NCBI GenBank assembly: GCA_009885195.1
Contig: VFLG01000058.1
Span: 1-39,448, forward strand
Source of the DNA: Gallionellaceae bacterium
GTDB lineage: Bacteria; Pseudomonadota; Gammaproteobacteria; Burkholderiales; Gallionellaceae
Direction of reading: 5' to 3'
Length of the DNA: 39,448 bases
A model generated the notes under the pieces. The model searched no databases and had not been told where the DNA came from. It saw nothing but the letters and a program-made list of their open reading frames with translations. Below, one piece after another: positions 36,856-39,448 of this stretch. Positions within the stretch are counted from its first letter, which is position 1. Every line of letters begins with the position of its first letter. The position numbers were made by a program, and so were the translations under genes.

Positions 36856-37335
36856 ATGAAATGCCCATTTTGCAAACACCCCGACACCCAGGTGGTGGAC
36901 ACCCGCGAAAGCGAGGAAGGCGACAGCATACGCCGCCGCCGCCGCTGCCTGTCGTGCGATAAGCGTTTCACCACCTATGAGCGGGTGGAATTGCGTATGC
37001 CGCAAGTGGTCAAGCAGAATGGCATGCGCTCGGAATTCGAAGAAGAAAAGTTGCGCACCAGTTTCAATCGCGCCTTGCACAAGCGCCCCGTTTCCACAGA
37101 GCTGGTCGATGCGGCCATCGATCATGTGATACAAAAAGTATTCGCGCTGGGCGAACGCGAGATTGGTTCCCGCCAGATAGGCGAAATGGTGATGAAGGAA
37201 TTGCTGAAGCTGGATAAAGTGGCCTACATCCGTTTTGCCTCGGTGTACAAAAGCTTTCAGGATGTGGGTGATTTTGCCGACGCGGTCGAGGCGGTGCGCA
37301 AAGCACCGGCGCGGCGGAAAAAACCGGCGGCTTGA
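36856..37335 (+). CDS. nrdR: Transcriptional repressor NrdR
   Basis: Zinc-ribbon/ATP-cone repressor of ribonucleotide reductase genes. 159 residues. Zinc ligands C3, C6, C31 and C34 (CPFC and CLSC), the [10 protein letters not shown] stretch, [10 protein letters not shown], then the ATP-cone ([20 protein letters not shown] region). It binds NrdR boxes as an (d)ATP-sensing oligomer; none is visible in this window. Stop overlaps the region 3 bases before the ribD start. Confidence 0.96.
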   Translation: MKCPFCKHPDTQVVDTRESEEGDSIRRRRRCLSCDKRFTTYERVELRMPQVVKQNGMRSEFEEEKLRTSFNRALHKRPVSTELVDAAIDHVIQKVFALGEREIGSRQIGEMVMKELLKLDKVAYIRFASVYKSFQDVGDFADAVEAVRKAPARRKKPAA

Positions 37336-37337
37336 TT

Positions 37338-38477
37338 ATGGCTACGGCGCAGGACTGCAAATGGATGGCGCAAGCGTTGCAATTGGCGGAGCGCGGCCTG
37401 TACACCACCAGTCCGAATCCTCGCGTCGGTTGCGTGCTGGTGCGCGATGACAAGGTGGTGGGTGAAGGCTGGCACCACCGTGCCGGTGAACCCCATGCGG
37501 AGGTGATCGCATTGCGCATGGCGGGCGAGTTGGCGCGCGCTGCCACCGCTTATGTCACGCTGGAACCGTGCAGCCATCATGGCCGCACCCCGCCCTGCCA
37601 CGATGCGTTTATAGCCGCAGGGGTGGTGCGCGTAGTGGCGGCAGGGCAAGACCCCAACCCGAAAGTGGCAGGCCAGGGTTTGGCAAAATTGCGCGCTGCC
37701 GGAATTGAGGTCGAATGCGGCTTGATGGAATCTGCGGCGCGAGAATTGAACATCGGGTTTTTTGCGCGCATGACGCGCGGCACGCCGTGGGTGCGCTGCA
37801 AGATTGCCATGAGCCTGGATGGTCGCACGGCGCTTAAAAATGGCGCGAGCAAATGGATCAGCGGCGAAGCCGCACGGCAGGATGTGCAGTGCTGGCGCGC
37901 ACGTTCCTGTGCTGTGCTCACCGGCATCGGCACGGTACTGGCGGATGATCCGCAGCTCAATGTGCGCGACATTGAAACATCGCGCCAACCTTTGCGTGTC
38001 GTACTGGATAGCCAGTTGCGCATGCCGCTCAACGCGCGCATCCTACATTTACTCCCCTCCCCCTCGGGGGGAGAGCTTGCGAGGGGGCAGGTTGGGGGAG
38101 AGGGTGAGGTTCTGATCTTCACCGCCACTTCCGATGCGAAAAAAATTTCCGCACTGGAAAAGTTGGGCGCGCGCGTGATCGTGTTGCCGGATGCGAATGG
38201 ACGCGTGGATTTAACGGCAGTGCTACAGCATCTGGCGGTCAGCGGCTGCAACGAAGTGCTGGTGGAAGCGGGCAGCGCATTGAATGGCGCGCTGCTGCGG
38301 GCGGGGCTGATAGATGAGCTGGTGTTGTATCTGGCGCCGCAATTGCTGGGCGATATGGCGCGCGGCATGGCGCAACTGGGCGAACTGACATTACTGGAAC
38401 AGCGCATAGAGTTGGAATGGCAGGATGTGCGCAATGTGGGAAAAGATTTGCGCATCGTGGCACGGGTGAAAAAATAA
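37338..38477 (+). CDS. ribD: Bifunctional riboflavin deaminase/reductase RibD with an in-frame repeat insertion
   Basis: Steps two and three of riboflavin synthesis: deaminates, then reduces the pyrimidine intermediate. 379 residues from ATG 37338, just after the nrdR stop. N-terminal deaminase with H53-A-E and the zinc cysteines in PCSHHGRTPPC (77-87); C-terminal reductase with MSLDGRTAL, SKWISG, LTGIGTVLADDPQLNVR and LVEAGSALNGALL. Between RILH (about 236) and EGEVLIFTATSD (about 257) about 20 residues, LLPSPSGGELARGQVGG, are encoded by a C/G-rich repeat and have no place in the family; E. coli RibD has only a few residues here. The frame is kept, so the enzyme may still work if the loop is on the surface. 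Confidence 0.94.
   Translation: MATAQDCKWMAQALQLAERGLYTTSPNPRVGCVLVRDDKVVGEGWHHRAGEPHAEVIALRMAGELARAATAYVTLEPCSHHGRTPPCHDAFIAAGVVRVVAAGQDPNPKVAGQGLAKLRAAGIEVECGLMESAARELNIGFFARMTRGTPWVRCKIAMSLDGRTALKNGASKWISGEAARQDVQCWRARSCAVLTGIGTVLADDPQLNVRDIETSRQPLRVVLDSQLRMPLNARILHLLPSPSGGELARGQVGGEGEVLIFTATSDAKKISALEKLGARVIVLPDANGRVDLTAVLQHLAVSGCNEVLVEAGSALNGALLRAGLIDELVLYLAPQLLGDMARGMAQLGELTLLEQRIELEWQDVRNVGKDLRIVARVKK
38051..38108. repeat. C/G-rich repeat inside ribD
   Basis: CTCCCCTCCCCCTCGGGGGG, then AGAGCTTGCGAGGGGGCAGG and TTGGGGGAGAGGGTGAGG: an imperfect palindrome of the same type as the one between ribD and ribE (shared CCCCTCCCC, GGGGGAG and AGGGTKAGG elements). The base composition is sharply different from surrounding ribD. 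Confidence 0.7.
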
Positions 38478-38485
38478 CCAAGGTC

Positions 38486-38591
38486 ATCCCCTCCCCATTG
38501 CAGGGGGAGGGTTAGGGTGGGGGTAGAGATTTTGTTCGGAGATCACACCCCCATCCTAGCCTTCCCCCTAAAAAGGGGGAAGGAATTTTTT
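38486..38591. repeat. C/G-rich palindromic repeat between ribD and ribE
   Basis: Arms CCCCTCCCCATTGCAGGGGG / GAGGGTTAGGGTGGGGGTAG on the left and ACACCCCCATCCTAGCC / TTCCCCCTAAAAAGGGGGAA on the right are inverted relative to each other. It takes up nearly all of the 131-base ribD-ribE gap. Similar elements are common between genes of related bacteria. Confidence 0.75.
38560..38591 (+). terminator. Terminator-like hairpin before ribE
   Basis: CCTTCCCCC / GGGGGAAGG (9-bp stem, 38560-38583, loop TAAAAA) followed by AATTTTTTC. It is formed by the right half of the repeat and ends 17 bases before the ribE ATG. It could stop part of the transcripts coming from ribD. Confidence 0.6.
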
Positions 38592-38608
38592 CAGGGGCAG
38601 GGGAAAGA

Positions 38609-39229
38609 ATGTTCAGCGGCATCATCGCAGATGTAGGTACCATCACCCGCGTGGCAGACCGTGACGGCGGCCTGCGCCTCACAGTCGAAACGCGGGCGCT
38701 GGGCGTGGACGATGTGCAACTTGGCGACAGCATAGCAGTGCAAGGGGTATGCCTCACCGTGGTAAAAATTGAGGGCAATTCGTTTGACGTGGATGTATCA
38801 CGCGAGACACTCAATTGTACCGTCGGGCTGGCGACGCAGGGCGCGCGCGTCAACCTGGAAAAAGCCCTGCGCTTGTCCGATAGATTAAACGGGCATCTGG
38901 TTAGCGGCCATGTAGATGGGGTAGGCACGGTAGAAAAATTTGCTGATCTTGGTGAGAGCTGGAGGCTCGGCGTGCGCGCCCCGCAAGAGTTGGCAAAATA
39001 TATCGCAGTGAAGGGATCTATTACCCTCAACGGCGTTAGTCTTACCGTAAATGAAGTGGATGGAGCAGTGTTTAGCGTGAACTTGATCCCGCACACGCTG
39101 ACGGTAACTGCGCTTGACGAATTGCGCACAGGCTCAAAAGTGAATCTGGAAATTGATTTGCTTGCGCGCTATGTGGAGCGCATGCTGGCAAGCCGCAATC
39201 AATCCGGGACTGCATCGGTTCGGGCATGA
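38609..39229 (+). CDS. ribE: Riboflavin synthase, alpha subunit
   Basis: Dismutates two 6,7-dimethyl-8-ribityllumazine molecules to riboflavin. 206 residues made of two lumazine-binding repeats: MFSGIIADVGTI, VQGVCLTVVKIEGNSFDVDV, NLEKALRLSDRLNGHLVSGH in the first and the second with SITLNGVSLTVNEV and FSVNLIPHTL. An AGGGG site precedes the ATG. Also called ribC in some genomes. Works with RibD upstream; ribBA and ribH are likely further right, outside the window. Confidence 0.95.
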   Translation: MFSGIIADVGTITRVADRDGGLRLTVETRALGVDDVQLGDSIAVQGVCLTVVKIEGNSFDVDVSRETLNCTVGLATQGARVNLEKALRLSDRLNGHLVSGHVDGVGTVEKFADLGESWRLGVRAPQELAKYIAVKGSITLNGVSLTVNEVDGAVFSVNLIPHTLTVTALDELRTGSKVNLEIDLLARYVERMLASRNQSGTASVRA

Positions 39230-39283
39230 ATGAGGGATGATTATTTCTAATGGGCAACCTGGAATTAAGCTTCAATACTTGAT

Positions 39284-39448
39284 CCTAGAAAAAGCAGTTA
39301 GCCACAGAGAACACAGAGATCACAGAGAAAAAACAACCGGTTGTAACACGGGAGCGATTCACCTTTTCGGTGAAGCCACGAAATGTGGAGAAACCACGCC
39401 TCTCTCTGTGTTCTCTGTGACCTCTGTGGCTTGAACTGCGGTTTTTAG
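39284..39448 (+). repeat. CACAGAG-type palindromic repeat, copy 3
   Basis: CCTAGAAAAAGCAGTTAGCC at the left and CTTGAACTGCGGTTTTTAG at the window end, with CACAGAG / CTCTGTG arms and a core hairpin TTCACCTTTTCGGTGAA. Same orientation as copy 2. It may extend one or two bases past the window. Confidence 0.85.

Overview
The window is a stretch of mostly core chromosome from a betaproteobacterium. Gene orders such as dusB-fis-purH-purD-hemF, pilG-pilH-pilI-pilJ-chpA and nrdR-ribD-ribE, a zinc-free type HemB, a GTG-tolerant start usage and the many short palindromic repeats fit the Nitrosomonadales, and a Gallionellaceae-like (Gallionella/Sideroxydans) member is my best guess. That placement is inference from gene content and order, not from a marker tree.

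Layout. Positions 1-842 hold the 3' end of a membrane/TPR protein. A long minus-strand block follows: hemB, then (after a palindromic element and a candidate structured small RNA) engB-hemL-thiE-thiD, i.e. tetrapyrrole and thiamine synthesis. Rubredoxin, a 52-residue orphan protein and gloA lie on the plus strand. A small variable patch (6775-7718) holds a frameshifted hypothetical gene and a secreted hypothetical protein. From 7889 to 16705 the minus strand carries a complete type IV pilus (Pil-Chp) chemosensory cluster: pilG, pilH, pilI, pilJ and a 1769-residue CheA/ChpA hybrid. It is followed by trkA-trkH potassium uptake, an inositol-monophosphatase family gene and a thioredoxin-like gene. 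Plus-strand rsmE, a tautomerase, rpmE and an ArnT-like glycosyltransferase come next, then aroC (minus) and an MDR oxidoreductase (plus). The block 27312-32904 (minus) is dusB-fis-purH-purD-[tsaC remnant]-hemF, with a hidden 50-residue di-haem CXXCH reading frame beyond the hemF terminator. The right end is plus-strand: a ubiquinone-type hydroxylase, dsbC, the RNase P RNA gene, glyA, nrdR, ribD and ribE.

No defence system, prophage, CRISPR array or complete transposase is visible. What is not explained by ordinary genes is small-scale. There are four families of palindromic/MITE-like repeats (next to hemB; a CACAGAG-type family in three copies plus one solo end; a TAGCTGGTAGC-type family sitting exactly on the stop codons of purH and glyA; and a C/G-rich family of which one copy is inserted in frame inside ribD). 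There is also a candidate sRNA with three C-rich loops and a strong terminator, a decayed tsaC, and a cytochrome-like CXXCH mini-gene. These are the observations I consider worth a second look.
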